Shown: piece after piece, positions 25,998 to 33,822 of the stretch
Layout: each line of letters starts with the position of its first letter
How positions within the stretch are numbered: position 1 is the first letter of the stretch
Origin: Staphylococcus piscifermentans
GTDB lineage: Bacteria > Bacillota > Bacilli > Staphylococcales > Staphylococcaceae
Reading direction: 5' to 3'
Length of the DNA stretch: 64,000 nucleotides
Assembly (NCBI RefSeq): GCF_900186985.1
Contig: NZ_LT906447.1
Coordinates: 2,480,001-2,544,000, forward strand
Notes under the pieces: generated by a model
Told to the model about the DNA's origin: nothing
Seen by the model: the letters and a program-made list of their open reading frames with translations, nothing else
The model's database searches: none
Position numbers and translations under genes: made by a program

Positions 25998-27179
25998 TTA
26001 ATATTCCATTTTGCGTTGTTTACGTCCATGCAAGAGATAGTAGAGTCCGATGACCAGAATTAACAATACGGCCATAGCAAAATAAAGGTTGCGATAACCG
26101 AAACTGCCAATGACAATTCCGAGTATTGTCGGTCCTGCTCCCGCACCTAAGTCAGCAAAGATATAGAATGTTGAAGTTGCCAGCCCTATTTTTTCTGGAG
26201 GAGAGGCTTGCAGCGCAATGGTTTGGAAGGATGGAATCAAAGTGCCGTAACCAATGCCGATGAAAATGGCTGAGATTAAGAGCACCCAACTTGTATGTGC
26301 GACTGCTAATAATGCCAATCCAATTACGAAGATTACCAGTGTAGGATAAACGACTTTATTGGCGCCATAGTTATCGAATACTTTGCCTGTTATCGGACGT
26401 ACAATAAAGGTACTTAAGGCATAAACGACAAAGAAGAAGCTGGCTGCCGCCGCAAGTCCGATATGTGCTGCGTAGGAATCCAAGAATGCCAGCACGCTAG
26501 AGTAAGCGATTCCCACAAATACGATTACAATAGAAATCGGTACTGCTTGTTTTTGGAAAAATTGTGCCAATCCTTTAGGCTGTGCTCCTTTCTGTTCTTC
26601 CTTTTGCACAGAAGGTTGTCTGATATTTGAGATAAACAGCGCGAGAATTGCCGCTAACACGATGCAGATCAAGCAGACAATAAAGTTGCTTTGGAAGTTT
26701 AACTTCTGATTGATTAAGATGCCTAAAAAGGGACCTATTGCGGATGCGACCGTCGTACTGAGTGCGTAGTAACCTATGCCCTCGCCTTTGCGGTCATCGG
26801 GAACAATGGTAGAAGAATATGTCCCGGTAGTGGTGGAGGACATGCCGAATGCGATTCCGTGTATCAAACGCACAATCATTAAGACTAGCAAGCTGTGTAT
26901 TAAGAAATACAAGCCGATTGCTACAAATGAGAAAATCAAACCGAAGAAGAGTGTTTTCTTCAGATTTAAACGATCAATATATTTCCCAGTAAATAAACGT
27001 CCAAACAGCATACCAATGATAAATATACCTGCTGCTAGACCGCCCATCGTTTCATTCGCATGAAAAGTATTAATCGTAAATGCGGTAACTGTAACGATTA
27101 AAGCGTAATGAATAATATACATGAGGAAGTTGATGATGGTAATGAAAATAAAATCTTTCGTCCATAAATTGCGATACAT
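25998..27179 (-). CDS. MFS transporter (probable efflux, 12 helices)
   Basis: A 393-residue major facilitator with 12 predicted membrane segments. The cytoplasmic loop 2-3 signature is GRLFTGKYIDRLNLKK, and motif C-like GIGYYALSTTVASAIGPFLG in helix 5 resembles drug/H+ antiporters. The central loop carries a charged QKEEQKGAQPKG stretch. It is divergent from a LysR regulator gene 130 bases away, which probably controls it. Substrate is not evident. Confidence 0.85.
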   Translation of the reverse strand: MYRNLWTKDFIFITIINFLMYIIHYALIVTVTAFTINTFHANETMGGLAAGIFIIGMLFGRLFTGKYIDRLNLKKTLFFGLIFSFVAIGLYFLIHSLLVLMIVRLIHGIAFGMSSTTTGTYSSTIVPDDRKGEGIGYYALSTTVASAIGPFLGILINQKLNFQSNFIVCLICIVLAAILALFISNIRQPSVQKEEQKGAQPKGLAQFFQKQAVPISIVIVFVGIAYSSVLAFLDSYAAHIGLAAAASFFFVVYALSTFIVRPITGKVFDNYGANKVVYPTLVIFVIGLALLAVAHTSWVLLISAIFIGIGYGTLIPSFQTIALQASPPEKIGLATSTFYIFADLGAGAGPTILGIVIGSFGYRNLYFAMAVLLILVIGLYYLLHGRKQRKMEY

Positions 27180-27309
27180 ACATTTCGCGCTCCCTTTAAT
27201 GATTTCTATTAATTTAATATCTCTAGTATATTGATAAACAATACTAATGTATAATGGAGATTATTAATGAATACATTAGAGATACTTATGTAATGAAAGG
27301 ATAAAACAA

Positions 27310-28212
27310 TTGAACTTTATTCAACTACATCATGTCAAAACGATACATGAGACCGGTTCTATCACGAAAGCTGCTCATCTTCTGCATATTACGCAATCTG
27401 CTCTTAGCCAATCGATTTCAAATTTAGAAACAGAATTAGATATTCAACTATTCAAACGTCAAAAAAGCGGGACGACTTTGACAGAGCAAGGTCGCCAAAT
27501 ATTTCCTATTATGATGGATTTAATCGATCAAGAAACGCTGTTATATGATAAGATTCAATCCTTGAATGCTGAAATGGAAGGCTCGCTATCAATTGCGACG
27601 ATTCCTAGTTTGTTCATGACGATTGTCCCTGGCGTGCTGTCAGCTTTTAAAAAAGATAACCCTAATATAGAGGTGCATATCGTAGAAGCTGAAAACGATG
27701 AGATTAAACAGTTAGTGGCCGCGGGAGAAGCGGATATCGGCTTGTATTCAATACTGAGCGAGGATGACTTAGAGGTAGCAGACACACAATATACGCCGTT
27801 ATTTTCAAGTGCCTTCACTGCAATTGTTCCGAAAGATTCAAAACTGGCTTATTTGAAAAAATTATCCTTAGAGGATATCAAATCTTTCCCTTTTATCTTG
27901 TATGATCGTACTTTTTATAAGAAAAATATTCAGAAGTTTGAAGCGGCCAATGGTCCTATCAATTTGTTATTTTCTACCGATAATGTCGGCGTGTTATTCA
28001 ACTCTGTAGCTGAAGGACTCGGAATCAGTATCTTGTCTGACTTGATGGTGCAAAACACGCCCTTTTATCAGCGCAATATGATTACTACTGTACCGATTGG
28101 CGCCCCTTTTAATCAAATGATTGAGTTTGGCGTACTGCACCTGCAACACTCTGATAAAGATAAACTGATTGCAGAATTCAAGAATTATTTAGCGGAAGCT
28201 GCGGATAGGTAG
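27310..28212 (+). CDS. LysR family transcriptional regulator
   Basis: A 300-residue LysR protein starting at TTG (27310), with AAAGGA 6 bases upstream. The winged helix-turn-helix ITKAAHLLHITQSALSQSISNLE is at residues 18-40, followed by the linker helix and a periplasmic-binding-protein-like effector domain. It is divergent from the MFS transporter gene, the standard arrangement for a regulator and its target. The ligand is unknown. Confidence 0.88.
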   Translation: MNFIQLHHVKTIHETGSITKAAHLLHITQSALSQSISNLETELDIQLFKRQKSGTTLTEQGRQIFPIMMDLIDQETLLYDKIQSLNAEMEGSLSIATIPSLFMTIVPGVLSAFKKDNPNIEVHIVEAENDEIKQLVAAGEADIGLYSILSEDDLEVADTQYTPLFSSAFTAIVPKDSKLAYLKKLSLEDIKSFPFILYDRTFYKKNIQKFEAANGPINLLFSTDNVGVLFNSVAEGLGISILSDLMVQNTPFYQRNMITTVPIGAPFNQMIEFGVLHLQHSDKDKLIAEFKNYLAEAADR

Positions 28213-28247
28213 ATGTAAAAGCTGGGAGGCAGAGTGCTAAGTTTGGC

Positions 28248-28327
28248 GTTTTCTAGACACTTCTCAAAAACTTGTGTCTAGATTCGGGTGCTTTCTGGAC
28301 ACTTCTCAAAAACTTGTGTCTAGATTC
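28248..28327. repeat. Two direct copies of a CTAGACAC hairpin
   Basis: TTTCTAGACACTTCTCAAAA..., then ACTTGTGTCTAGATTC, is present twice, separated by GGGTGC; the second copy has TGGACAC in place of TAGACAC. Each copy folds as CTAGACAC / GTGTCTAG around a CTTCTCAAAAACTT-type loop. It shares the CTAGACACTT core with the array at 1331-1499, although loop and tail differ. It lies downstream of the LysR gene and beyond the SRP RNA terminator. Confidence 0.85.
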
Positions 28328-28365
28328 CCTAACTATTCACCAACCCGCCCATAAATCTTCGCATT

Positions 28366-28402
28366 AAAAAAGGAAATCAAGGGTTGCGCTCCCTCAATTT
28401 CC
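28366..28402 (-). terminator. Terminator of the SRP RNA gene
   Basis: Minus-strand GGAAATTGAGGG pairs with CCCTTGATTTCC (two non-Watson-Crick positions) followed by TTTTTT. Confidence 0.75.
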
Positions 28403-28437
28403 CACTTCGCTTCTATGTATAAAAATGAATATAAAAA

Positions 28438-28710
28438 TACCGCGCAACTTTGCTTCGAATGTGTATCATGAACGTTACCAAAGTCGACAGCTAAATCTCG
28501 GCTACCCTACGGCACATATGAGAATCCACTTAATGCTGCTTCCGTCAGGACCTGACATGATTCATGGGTTCATATTGCATAGGACCGAAATCTTCAAACA
28601 CCTCGTGCTTTGGGCAGACTTCACAAGTACACACCCTAGGCAAAGTATTCAGTCTCGCATAAGCGGATTTCGAGAACAGGGAACCGCTACCTCCCCACCT
28701 AGCACGGCAA
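28438..28710 (-). ncRNA. ffs: Signal recognition particle RNA (large bacterial type)
   Basis: About 273 nt. The minus strand starts near CTTGCCGTGCTAGGTGGGGA, has GGTAGCGGTTCCCTG (Alu domain) and the S-domain apical stem GTCAGGTCCTGACGGAAGCA, with AGCATTAAGT and GTGCCGTAGGGTAGCC after it. This matches the B. subtilis scRNA layout with an Alu domain. The RNA scaffolds Ffh for co-translational membrane targeting. The apical loop reads UGAC instead of the GGAA found in Bacillus. Ends are estimated by comparison with the remembered B. subtilis sequence. Confidence 0.95.
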
Positions 28711-28715
28711 GATAT

Positions 28716-28745
28716 ATCATACTATATTTAAAGGTCGTAATGCAA
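28716..28745 (-). promoter_or_regulatory. Promoter of the SRP RNA gene
   Basis: Minus-strand TTGCAT (28740-28745), 18-base spacer, TATGAT (28716-28721), placing the start about 6 bases downstream at the RNA's 5' end. Confidence 0.75.
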
Positions 28746-28871
28746 GCTTTAACGATTTGTAAATTTCGTGAATTTTAAGTTCCCTCTATTAAAAAGAAAG
28801 CTTTGAAGAGCTGACCTCCATTTAAGATTTCGTTTGCTCGATTTTTTGATAAGTATATTTAGAATATGCAA

Positions 28872-28908
28872 AAGACCAACTCATGATAAGTTTCACGAAT
28901 TGGTCTTT
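28872..28908 (-). terminator. Terminator of the trehalose operon
   Basis: Minus-strand AAAGACCAA pairs with TTGGTCTTT around a partly paired loop, just beyond the treR stop. The T-run is short. Confidence 0.65.
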
Positions 28909-28911
28909 GTT

Positions 28912-29643
28912 TCATCTTCTTGAAAAATCTACGAATCTGAAATCTGTCGCAATATGCTTTGCGACATTATATTGGAATTTTGTCATATCTTTCAAATGTA
29001 CGACTCCGCGGACGGTTGCTGTGTAAGGCGGGTTGATATCGCCGAATGCTTCATATTCTTGTTCTGAGAAAGGCTCGAAAGTAATGGCTTTGCGTGAGTA
29101 GCTGATATCTAATCCTAAGTCTTGTTCGATATAATTATATAAAGAGTCAGACACAATATCCTCAGTTAAATTTGGAACAATTGCTTCCACCAAATAATCT
29201 TCATCAATGATTTTCACGCGCCCGTTGGCTTTACGATAACGTATGAGGTGCCAAAGTTTATCTTCGTTACTCAGGTTCAAGGCTTCTCTCACGTTAGGCA
29301 CCTCTCCAGCGGTTTCTTTTTCCAAAACTTTCACTTCGGTTTCGAGCTCGATGCCTAGTCTTTCTTGTACTTCTTTGAAGCTGGTCAGTTTTGAAAAGGG
29401 AAATTCTGTCACGCCTTGATAGATGACGATTGAGCCTTTGCCTCTGATTTTCTGAATCATGCCTTCGCTGACGAGTAAATTTAGAGCTCGGCGTACTGTT
29501 TCACGTGAAGCTTTGTAGGTGGTGACTAGGTCGTTTTCGGAGGGAAGTTGTTCTCCATATTTGATTTCTTCATTTAAAATGCTTGCTTTTAAATCGTCGT
29601 AGATTTTAGTGAATTTCTTAGGTTTCGTTAACATTGCGCTCAC
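28912..29643 (-). CDS. treR: GntR/HutC family trehalose operon repressor
   Basis: A 243-residue regulator. The N-terminal GntR winged helix contains GEQLPSENDLVTTYKASRET followed by VRRALNLLVSEGMIQK; the C-terminal UTRA effector domain (about 85-240) ends RFVDFSRR. By family it represses treP-treC until trehalose-6-phosphate binds. It is the last gene of treP-treC-treR and follows treC by 18 bases. A perfect 16-bp palindrome in the treP promoter is the likely operator. Confidence 0.92.
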   Translation of the reverse strand: MSAMLTKPKKFTKIYDDLKASILNEEIKYGEQLPSENDLVTTYKASRETVRRALNLLVSEGMIQKIRGKGSIVIYQGVTEFPFSKLTSFKEVQERLGIELETEVKVLEKETAGEVPNVREALNLSNEDKLWHLIRYRKANGRVKIIDEDYLVEAIVPNLTEDIVSDSLYNYIEQDLGLDISYSRKAITFEPFSEQEYEAFGDINPPYTATVRGVVHLKDMTKFQYNVAKHIATDFRFVDFSRR

Positions 29644-29661
29644 TCGATTCTTTACTGTAAA

Positions 29662-31299
29662 TTACTGTTCAATCACGATGGCACCGTAGCCTGCGATTTC
29701 TCCATTATTGATAGTGCCGCGTTCTAGAATAACTTCGCCGTTGGTATCTAGGTCTTCTGGCACCATTACTGCTTCTTTGTTGAAGTTTGCTATTACAAGC
29801 CATGTTCTTCCCTCGTAGCTGCGTTGATAAATCATCAAATTCGGATCATCCATGTATAAAGGAAGGATATCGCCGTATGTCACAATATCATGTTCATGGC
29901 GCAGACGGATGAGTTCGCGATAGGTTTGCAAAACAGAATGGTCATTCTCGATTTCATCTTCTACGTTGATGTGTTGATAATTATTCGGAATGTCTATCCA
30001 CGGTGTGCCGCTTGTAAATCCGGCATGTTCACCGGCAGTCCACTGCATAGGGGTACGTGAATTATCGCGTGATTTCTGAGCTAGAATTTGCAATATTTCT
30101 TTCTCTGGAACACCTTGAGCTTTCAAATAGTCATAAGCATTCAATGATTCTACGTCTCGGTATTGATGAATGTTGGTAAAATGCGGATTGGTCATGCCGA
30201 TTTCTTCACCTTGATAAATATAAGGTGTGCCTTGCAGCATATGCAGCGCTACGGCTAACATCTTCGCACTCTTCTGGCGCATTTCTTCTGTTGAATCATC
30301 ACCAAAACGAGATACGACACGAGGTTGATCATGGTTGCACCAGAAAATGGCATTCCAACCATTGCCGTCATGAATACCGATTTGCCATTCCATCAAAATA
30401 CGTTTCAATTCAATAAAGTCAAAGTCTGCTTTTGTCCACTTTTCCCCATCTTGGTAATCTACTTTCAAATGATGGAAATTGAAAACACTATTCAACTCTT
30501 CGCGTTCTGGATTCGTGTATTTGATACAGTTATCAATGGTAGTCGAAGACATTTCTCCGACTGTCATTAAATCTTTGCCACCGAAAGTATTGCGGTTCAT
30601 TTCATGGATAAATTCATGAACACGCGGGCCGTCTGTGTAAAATTCTTTACCGATTTTATCTGAATCACGGAATTCACCTTTTGAAATCAAGTTGATGACG
30701 TCGAAGCGGAAACCGTCCACACCGAAATCTATCCAATAATTAATCATGTCATAGAGCGCTTCACGTACTTTAGGGTTCTCCCAGTTCAAATCTGCTTGCG
30801 TCACATCGAAGAGATGCAAATAGTATTCATCAGTGGCTTCGTCATATTTCCAAGCGTTGCCGCCGAACTTAGATTCCCAATTCGTTGGTGGTGCACCATC
30901 TTTCGCAGATTTACGGAAGAAATAATAATCACGATATGGATTGTCCGGAGCAGAAATGGCTTCTCTAAACCACTCATGCTCAGTAGATGTGTGATTAATT
31001 ACAATATCCAGCATCACTTTCAAATGATGCTTGTGGGCTTCATCCAGCAAGTGGCGCAAATCTTCTTTCGTGCCAAAATCTTCATTGATACTTAAATAGT
31101 CGCTGATATCATAACCATTATCATTCATCGGTGATTGATAGACCGGTGTTAACCAAAGATAATCTACACCTAAATATTCAAGGTAATCCATTTTTTCAAT
31201 AATTCCATTTAAATCACCTACACCGTTGCCAGTTGTATCATTAAAGGATTTTGGGTAAATTTGATAAACTACAGATTTTTTCCAATCATTCTGTTGCAT
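29662..31299 (-). CDS. treC: Trehalose-6-phosphate hydrolase
   Basis: A 545-residue GH13 alpha-glucosidase that splits trehalose-6-phosphate to glucose and glucose-6-phosphate. Visible elements: VVYQIYPKSFNDT (10-22), GVGDLNGI, DIVINHTS (98-105), the nucleophile Asp200 in GFRFDV, acid/base Glu249 in VGEM, and NHDQPR. The open frame extends 26 codons upstream, but the ATG at 31297-31299 has an AAAGGTGGT ribosome site and begins at the family start. Confidence 0.95.
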   Translation of the reverse strand: MQQNDWKKSVVYQIYPKSFNDTTGNGVGDLNGIIEKMDYLEYLGVDYLWLTPVYQSPMNDNGYDISDYLSINEDFGTKEDLRHLLDEAHKHHLKVMLDIVINHTSTEHEWFREAISAPDNPYRDYYFFRKSAKDGAPPTNWESKFGGNAWKYDEATDEYYLHLFDVTQADLNWENPKVREALYDMINYWIDFGVDGFRFDVINLISKGEFRDSDKIGKEFYTDGPRVHEFIHEMNRNTFGGKDLMTVGEMSSTTIDNCIKYTNPEREELNSVFNFHHLKVDYQDGEKWTKADFDFIELKRILMEWQIGIHDGNGWNAIFWCNHDQPRVVSRFGDDSTEEMRQKSAKMLAVALHMLQGTPYIYQGEEIGMTNPHFTNIHQYRDVESLNAYDYLKAQGVPEKEILQILAQKSRDNSRTPMQWTAGEHAGFTSGTPWIDIPNNYQHINVEDEIENDHSVLQTYRELIRLRHEHDIVTYGDILPLYMDDPNLMIYQRSYEGRTWLVIANFNKEAVMVPEDLDTNGEVILERGTINNGEIAGYGAIVIEQ

Positions 31300-31328
31300 A
31301 ATATGACCACCTTTTCCTCTCTCTTTAT

Positions 31329-31366
31329 AGAAAAACAGAACATCTGGAAAGTGATGTTCTGTTTTG
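31329..31366 (-). terminator. Intercistronic hairpin between treP and treC
   Basis: AAACAGAACATC and GATGTTCTGTTTT form a 12-bp stem with an 8-base loop. On the minus strand TTTTTC follows, so it could be a leaky terminator lowering treC expression relative to treP, or an mRNA-stabilising structure. Confidence 0.6.
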
Positions 31367-31418
31367 TATTCAATCAAATCATTCGCGCATTTATCTCTAT
31401 TTTAACTGATATTACTGC

Positions 31419-32846
31419 TTAGTCGACCATCTCTTTCGCTTTATTTTTCGCGAAGTTAGAAAAGACGACTGTTAAGATAGCTGGTACAATTACTGCAATG
31501 ATGGTACAAATTCCATATACAATCCAATATTCTTTCTGAATGGAAATGATAGCTGGTACACCACCGACACCAACATTTCCTAATACTTTACTTGCGCCGA
31601 TAATGCTTCCTAATACACATGAAGTCACAATCGCTGCGACGAATGGATATTTCATTGGAATGTTTACCCCGAACATAGCGGGTTCAGTCACGCCGAGCAA
31701 ACCAGAAATACCTGAAGTTAAAGCAAGTCCTTCTTCTTTGGCCATTTTACGACGTTTGTATACAAACCAAGCGCCGAATGCTGCTGAACCTTGGCAGATA
31801 TTTGAGATTGCCAAGATCGGCCATAAGTAAGTACCGCCTAATTTGCTTCCCATTAATTGGAAATCGACCGCTAAGAACATATGATGTAAACCTGTAATTA
31901 CAAGCGGAGCATAGAACAGTCCGTAGATTGCGCCGCCTAACCATCCTGCACGGTTGAATAAGAATGTTACAGCATCTGTAATACCTGTTCCAATCCACAA
32001 TGCAATCGGTCCGATCACTAAGAAGGCTAAGAATCCTGTTACGAGTAGAGCGACAGGTCCGACTACTAACATCTTAATGGAATCATGAACCACTTTATTC
32101 AAGGCCTTTTCAATCTGAGCCAGCACATATGACGCTAATAATACCGGCAATACTTGTCCTTGGTAGTTCAGTTGTTTCACGTCTAAACCGAAGATATGCC
32201 AGACTGGAATTTTTGAACCTTGATTCAAATCATATTGCGAAACGAGTTGCGGATGCATCAAGACAAGTCCTAGTACTAAACCTAATACTGGATTTCCGCC
32301 GAATACACGCATACTGCTCCAACCAATTAATGCGGGCAAGAAAATGAACGCAGTAGTTGCGATGACGTTCACAATATCCGCGAAATCATGAATCTGCGGA
32401 AATTGTTCTGTTAGAGGTTTCGGTCCGAATAAATCTTTCATAGTTAAGAGGTTGTATATCCCCATTAACAGACCGGCCGTTACGATGGCTGGTAAGATTG
32501 GAATGAAAATATCCCCCAATAATTTAACGAGACGTTGCAGTGGATTCCCTTTCTTAGCTGCCGCTGCTTTGACTTCATCTTTCGAAGCCCCTTCTTTGCC
32601 GATATTATCCATGAACTTCTTGTAAACTTCATCGACTGTCCCAGGTCCGATTACAATTTGATATTGATTATCCGCTTTAAATTGTCCTTTAACAAGCGGA
32701 TTATCACTTAATTTATCCTTATCTACTTTATCGTCGTCCTTCAATACTAAGCGTAATCGTGTCACACAGTGCGTTGCGGTTTCTACGTTTTCAGCGCCTC
32801 CGATTGCCTCGACAATCTGTTTGACGTCTTTATCTTTCACAGCCAT
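31419..32846 (-). CDS. treP: PTS trehalose transporter subunit IIBC
   Basis: A 475-residue trehalose permease. The EIIB domain (1-~85) has the phosphocysteine in THCVTRLRLVLK (Cys27), followed by a charged linker and an EIIC domain of about 10 helices with ITGLHHMFLAVDFQ and the GVTEPAMFGVN glutamate motif. There is no EIIA domain, so a separate glucose-type EIIA must phosphorylate it. The ATG at 32844-32846 is chosen over GTG three codons earlier, because GGGAG is then well spaced. Confidence 0.95.
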   Translation of the reverse strand: MAVKDKDVKQIVEAIGGAENVETATHCVTRLRLVLKDDDKVDKDKLSDNPLVKGQFKADNQYQIVIGPGTVDEVYKKFMDNIGKEGASKDEVKAAAAKKGNPLQRLVKLLGDIFIPILPAIVTAGLLMGIYNLLTMKDLFGPKPLTEQFPQIHDFADIVNVIATTAFIFLPALIGWSSMRVFGGNPVLGLVLGLVLMHPQLVSQYDLNQGSKIPVWHIFGLDVKQLNYQGQVLPVLLASYVLAQIEKALNKVVHDSIKMLVVGPVALLVTGFLAFLVIGPIALWIGTGITDAVTFLFNRAGWLGGAIYGLFYAPLVITGLHHMFLAVDFQLMGSKLGGTYLWPILAISNICQGSAAFGAWFVYKRRKMAKEEGLALTSGISGLLGVTEPAMFGVNIPMKYPFVAAIVTSCVLGSIIGASKVLGNVGVGGVPAIISIQKEYWIVYGICTIIAVIVPAILTVVFSNFAKNKAKEMVD

Positions 32847-32879
32847 CCGACTCACTCCCTTTGTTTGATATTTGAGTCT

Positions 32880-32916
32880 ATTGTACTTGTCTAGACAAGT
32901 TATGTAAAGGCTTTCA
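32880..32916 (-). promoter_or_regulatory. treP promoter with TreR operator and cre site
   Basis: Minus-strand -35 TTTACA (32903-32908), 17-base spacer, -10 TACAAT (32880-32885). The spacer is filled by the perfect palindrome ACTTGTCTAGACAAGT (32885-32900), a likely TreR operator. TGAAAGCCTTTACA (32903-32916) overlaps the -35 and differs at one position from the CcpA cre consensus. Both specific and catabolite repression can therefore be read. Confidence 0.8.
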
Positions 32917-32962
32917 TGAAAAATTAATAACTTCTTTACTTAAACTCTTTCTCATTTAACCT

Positions 32963-32995
32963 AAAAAAGTGACGGAACTGCTGAATTCCGTCACT
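32963..32995 (-). terminator. Terminator after the VOC gene
   Basis: AGTGACGGAA pairs with TTCCGTCACT, followed on the minus strand by TTTTTT. It stands 5 bases past the VOC stop and just upstream of the treP regulatory region. Confidence 0.85.
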
Positions 32996-32999
32996 CTCT

Positions 33000-33407
33000 C
33001 TATCGTACATTTTCAATTGCCTTACGCTCAATAATTTGTATTAAATTACCGCATGTATCATCGAAAATAGCGAATTTAACACCATTTTCATAATCCATCG
33101 GCGCCATCGTAAATCCGACACCTTGCTCTTTAAGTCGTTGATATTCTGCTTGTACATCATCCACATCAAACATCGTACAAGGGATTCCTTCTTCTTTCAG
33201 CCCTTCTTGATACGCTTGAGCGACACGATGGTTGTTAGGTTCAAGCAACAACTGTGTGCCCTCTGGATTTTCTGGAGAAACTACAGCTATCCATCGATAA
33301 TCTCCAGCTGGTACATCTGCTTTCTTTTGAAATCCTAATATTTCCGTGTAAAATTTTAATGCTTGGTCCTGATCATCTACAAATATACTTGCGACTTTAA
33401 TTTCCAT
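33000..33407 (-). CDS. VOC/glyoxalase superfamily protein
   Basis: A 135-residue protein of two beta-alpha-beta-beta-beta modules: VASIFVDDQDQALKFYTEILGF at 5-26 and a second module around FDVDDVQAEYQRLKEQGVGF, ending FDDTCGNLIQIIE. That layout is typical of small metal-dependent lyases, dioxygenases or resistance proteins of the vicinal oxygen chelate fold. The function cannot be told from sequence. It is a single gene with its own terminator. Confidence 0.82.
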   Translation of the reverse strand: MEIKVASIFVDDQDQALKFYTEILGFQKKADVPAGDYRWIAVVSPENPEGTQLLLEPNNHRVAQAYQEGLKEEGIPCTMFDVDDVQAEYQRLKEQGVGFTMAPMDYENGVKFAIFDDTCGNLIQIIERKAIENVR

Positions 33408-33528
33408 GGGGCATAACCTCCGTTGTAAGTTAGTTCTTTCATTCCTTATTTTTTAAAAAAGTAAACTAGAAATACGAGAAATTAAGAGAGATTACTGGAA
33501 TCTCAAAAAATACAAATTAAAAAGGCAA

Positions 33529-33562
33529 GCACTCAATAGGAAATTGAATGATTGCCTTTTTA
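33529..33562 (-). terminator. Terminator of the tRNA-Ser gene
   Basis: AAAAAGGCAA and TTGCCTTTTT with CACTCAAT/ATTGA extension form a long stem with T-runs on both sides. Confidence 0.75.
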
Positions 33563-33591
33563 TATCTATTAGTCTTGGATTTCATTTATAA

Positions 33592-33684
33592 TGGCGGAGG
33601 AAGAGGGATTCGAACCCCCGCGAGCCGTTAAGCTCCTGTCGGTTTTCAAGACCGATCCCTTCAGCCGGACTTGGGTATTCCTCC
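33592..33684 (-). tRNA. tRNA-Ser (UGA)
   Basis: A 93-nt class II tRNA. The minus strand starts GGAGGAATACCCAAGTCCGG, the anticodon loop reads TCTTGAAAA (anticodon TGA), a long variable arm follows, and the T-arm is GGGTTCGAATCCC. The 3' end is CCTCCGCCA, with CCA encoded. It reads UCA codons. It is a single-gene transcript with its own promoter and terminator. Confidence 0.96.
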
Positions 33685-33705
33685 AATAAGCACAATAAAT
33701 ATCTT

Positions 33706-33733
33706 ATTATACCCCATTATAAAAGTCAATCAA
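33706..33733 (-). promoter_or_regulatory. Promoter of tRNA-Ser
   Basis: Minus-strand TTGATT (33728-33733), 16-base spacer, TATAAT (33706-33711). Confidence 0.65.
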
Positions 33734-33822
33734 TTTTTTAAGTAAATTTTACACAATCCTTGTTGACAAATTCATATTACAGCAAAATAGAGGGACAGAT
33801 GCCCCTCTATCATTGATTTTTA

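Noticed and set aside
28425-28778. 117-codon plus-strand ORF
   Set aside because: It is antisense to the SRP RNA, whose conserved domains explain the sequence.
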